Shown here one piece after another: positions 62,190 through 64,000 of a stretch of 64,000 nucleotides of DNA. The notes under the pieces were generated by a model. That model ran no database searches, was not told the DNA's origin, and saw nothing but the letters and a program-made list of their open reading frames with translations. The stretch comes from Planctomycetota bacterium. GTDB lineage: Bacteria; Planctomycetota; Planctomycetia; Gemmatales; Gemmataceae. A program made the translations under genes and the position numbers. The stretch is from assembly GCA_021781415.1 (NCBI GenBank), contig JAJXWW010000114.1:21470-85469 (forward strand). The letters run 5' to 3'. The first letter of the stretch is position 1; the number at the start of each line of letters is the position of its first letter.

Positions 62190-62984
62190 ATGGACCAAGT
62201 TTTGACCGGCGATTGCCTGCGTCAGCTTGCCGAAGTTCCGGAAGGAAGTGTGGCGCTGGCCTTCGCCGATCCGCCCTTCAACATCGGTTACGAATACGAC
62301 GTTTACAACGATCGCAAGAGTCGTGCCGATTATCTCGCTTGGACATCGTCTTGGCTGGAGGCGGTTCGGCGCGTTCTCAAGTCCGACGGCTCGTTCTACG
62401 TCGCCATCGGCGATGAGTACGTCGCCGAGTTGAAGGTGCGCCTCGACGCCCTCGGCCTCACGATGCGCAACTGGATCGTGTGGCACTATACGTTCGGCGT
62501 CAATTGTAAGCGCAAGTTCAATCGCAGCCACGCCCATATTTTGTACTATGTGATGGACCCCAAACATTACACGTTTAACGCCGCGGCGGTGCGCGTGCCT
62601 TCGGCTCGGCAAACGACCTACGCCGACCGCCGCGCCAATCCGGTCGGCAAACTCCCCGACGATACCTGGGTACTCCGCCCACAAGAGGACGAGAGCTTCT
62701 TTCGGGCGGATAGCGATACTTGGTATGTGCCGCGCGTGTGCGGGACGTTCAAGGAGCGCACCGGACATCCGTGTCAGATGCCGGAGGCCGTGTTGGAACG
62801 CATCGTCGCCGTATCGAGCAATCCCGACGATTTGGTCCTCGATCCGTTCGCCGGTAGCGGTACGACCTTGGCGGCGGCGAAGCGTTTGGGACGGCGTTAT
62901 CTTGGCATCGAGTTGTCCGAGGAATATGCCGAGTGCGTTCGCCAGCGCTTGGCGGAGATCGGCGAACAGCGCAAGGAAGCGTAA
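62190..62984 (+). CDS. site-specific DNA methyltransferase, beta-class-like, solitary
   Basis: A 264-residue N4-cytosine or N6-adenine DNA methyltransferase. The catalytic motif ADPPFNIGY lies near residues 27-35 at the N-terminus, and the SAM-binding [25 protein letters not shown] near residues 213-238 follows, giving the beta order. The recognition region lies between (about 90-190). There is no restriction endonuclease nearby, so it may be a regulatory or orphan methylase. Its stop is close to the siroheme dehydrogenase start. Unlike the relic at 8776, this gene is intact. Confidence 0.92.
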   Translation: MDQVLTGDCLRQLAEVPEGSVALAFADPPFNIGYEYDVYNDRKSRADYLAWTSSWLEAVRRVLKSDGSFYVAIGDEYVAELKVRLDALGLTMRNWIVWHYTFGVNCKRKFNRSHAHILYYVMDPKHYTFNAAAVRVPSARQTTYADRRANPVGKLPDDTWVLRPQEDESFFRADSDTWYVPRVCGTFKERTGHPCQMPEAVLERIVAVSSNPDDLVLDPFAGSGTTLAAAKRLGRRYLGIELSEEYAECVRQRLAEIGEQRKEA

Positions 62985-63012
62985 TGTCTCGCCCCATCCG
63001 CGAGGAGACAGC

Positions 63013-63633
63013 TTGCTTCCCGTTCTCCTGAACCTGAAGGATCGCCTCGCCGTGGTGATCGGCGGCGGCGCGGTGGGGCGACGCAAGGCGGCGGCCGTCG
63101 TGTCCAGCGGTGGACGAGTGCGACTGATCTGTCTGGAACCGCGTCCGGCCACTCCGAGCGATCCACTGCTCGAATGGCGCACCGAAGCATACTCTCCCGA
63201 TCATCTCCAAGGCGCTTCCCTGGTGTTCGCAGCTGGTCCGGTCGAGTTGAACGAGCGGGTCGTCGCCGATGCCCGAGCGCGCGGCCTATGGGTCAACGCG
63301 GCCAGCGAGCCGACCGCAGGCGATTTCATGCTCCCGGCGACGGTGCGGCGAGGCGATTTCCTCTTGGCGATTGGCACCGGAGGTGCCGCGCCGATGCTCG
63401 CCCAAAAAGTGCGCCAACGACTGGAAACCGAATTCGACGAGACGTTCGGCATCTGGGTTTCCCTGCTTGCCGAGATGCGCCCGCTGATCCAGGAGCGACG
63501 GCTCGACTCTGAAAATACTCGCGATCTATGGACGGCTCTGTGTCGCTGGGAATGGCTGGAGCGTTTGCGGCAGGAAGATCGAAACGCGGTGCGCACGGCG
63601 ATGCTCGAAGAAATCGAACGGCGGATACAATAG
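63013..63633 (+). CDS. precorrin-2 dehydrogenase / siroheme synthase N-terminal type
   Basis: A 206-residue protein of the CysG-N/Met8p family. LPVLLNLKDRLAVVIGGGAVGRRKAAAVV gives the NAD-binding glycine motif, and LVFAAGPVELNERVVADARARGLWVNAAS and GDFMLPATVRRGDFLLAIGTGGAAPMLAQKVR complete the domain. It oxidises precorrin-2 and may insert iron to make siroheme. The start is TTG at 63013, 5-6 nt after GAGGAG. The methyltransferase domain of CysG is absent. It lies 28 nt after the DNA methyltransferase. Confidence 0.9.
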   Translation: MLPVLLNLKDRLAVVIGGGAVGRRKAAAVVSSGGRVRLICLEPRPATPSDPLLEWRTEAYSPDHLQGASLVFAAGPVELNERVVADARARGLWVNAASEPTAGDFMLPATVRRGDFLLAIGTGGAAPMLAQKVRQRLETEFDETFGIWVSLLAEMRPLIQERRLDSENTRDLWTALCRWEWLERLRQEDRNAVRTAMLEEIERRIQ

Positions 63634-63681
63634 ATGGGAACGAATCACACGATTGAGACGAGACGAATGGAAAGGAAGCAA

Positions 63682-63906
63682 ATGAACGCCGATGGGATTC
63701 GCCGACTGTTGAGCGTCCGTCCCTTCGAGGCGATCGAGGTCGAATTGTCGAGCGGCCAAATCTTCTCCATAAAACATCCGGAGAACGTCATTGTCCTGAA
63801 TAATACGCTGGTCGTCGCCGACCCGGAGTCAGAAACGGTTCAGTGGACCTCGCTCATCCATGTCGTTGCCGTACGCCGACGGCAGGCATCCCTGCCTGCG
63901 TCCTAA
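63682..63906 (+). CDS. small hypothetical protein (planctomycete type)
   Basis: A 74-residue protein, MNADGIRRLLSVRPFEAIEVEL at the start, with a beta-rich middle (FSIKHPENVIVLNNTLVVAD) and a final WTSLIHVVAVR strand. I recognise similar small proteins in planctomycete genomes without a function. AAGGA lies before ATG at 63682; an earlier in-frame ATG at 63634 is less likely. It follows the siroheme gene by 48 nt. Confidence 0.65.
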   Translation: MNADGIRRLLSVRPFEAIEVELSSGQIFSIKHPENVIVLNNTLVVADPESETVQWTSLIHVVAVRRRQASLPAS

Positions 63907-63910
63907 CGAA

Positions 63911-64000
63911 ATGGTTCTCGAAACGGAAGCCTCTCTTTCCGTCGAGAGCATTAGGGCAATTGCGTATCCCCCATCAGAAATCGATCGCATTCGCGGGCCG
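63911..64000 (+). CDS. possible 5' fragment of a CDS cut by the window end
   Basis: ATG at 63911 opens a frame of 30 codons with no stop before the window end. It starts 4 nt after the previous stop. No family can be recognised from 30 residues, and no clear ribosome site is seen. Confidence 0.3.
   Translation, partial: MVLETEASLSVESIRAIAYPPSEIDRIRGP

Overview
The window reads as a chromosomal segment of a planctomycete, most likely from the Gemmata group (Gemmatales/Gemmataceae). This is inferred from family content, not from a marker gene. It has a TIGR02996 leucine-rich-repeat protein, a DUF1559 pseudopilin-like protein, a cysteine-rich YTV-type wall protein, two membrane- or cytosol-type Ser/Thr kinases, Uma2 proteins, three DUF58 proteins, a multiheme cytochrome fused to TPRs and a formaldehyde-activating enzyme (Fae). 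The DNA is GC-rich and genes are dense on both strands. I saw no rRNA, tRNA, CRISPR array, prophage or complete insertion sequence.

Layout. 0-8.7 kb: small membrane protein, LRR protein, glnE, a MazF-type toxin-antitoxin pair, a retropepsin-like protease, miaB and a DUF58 gene. 8.7-18.7 kb: a decayed DNA methyltransferase full of palindromic repeats, an MFS transporter, an SDR, a Ser/Thr kinase, a small lipoprotein, a probable selenoprotein coupled to rpsA, a Dabb protein, an LPG-synthase-like membrane protein and ispD. 18.8-29.1 kb: cardiolipin synthase, an SDR, then a long suf (Fe-S assembly) operon read on the minus strand: Rrf2 regulator, sufB, DUF3990-like gene, small partner, sufC, sufD, a sufS-sufE fusion, a SufT/DUF59 gene and Uma2. 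29.1-35.3 kb: cytochrome c oxidase (II-I-III) coupled to a DUF58 gene, a BtuF-like protein and pdxH. 35.4-44.6 kb: degenerate J-domain protein, MarR regulator, response-regulator/degenerate GGDEF protein, phosphoesterase and a CusA/CusB-type metal efflux pair. 45-52.3 kb: glycosyltransferase, YTV protein, hypotheticals, 2-hydroxyacid dehydrogenase, pxpC/pxpA and DUF1559. 52.5-64 kb: lipoprotein, TPR protein, seven-haem cytochrome, DUF58, orphan sugar-ABC ATPase, fae, kinase, a solitary DNA methyltransferase, a siroheme dehydrogenase and a hypothetical.

The most interesting item is at 14336-14695 on the minus strand. It is a 119-codon thioredoxin-fold (ArsC/glutaredoxin-like) gene whose frame crosses a single in-frame TGA exactly where the redox cysteine belongs, giving U-T-S-C. 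A hairpin follows at the spacing expected of a bacterial SECIS element. The gene begins 2 nt after the stop codon of rpsA. Gene calling that treats TGA as a stop would find only the C-terminal three quarters.

A second theme is a set of dispersed palindromic repeats of 28-90 bp in at least four sequence families. They sit between genes, supply stop codons, and in two genes are read through in frame: the SufT-like gene and the methyltransferase relic.
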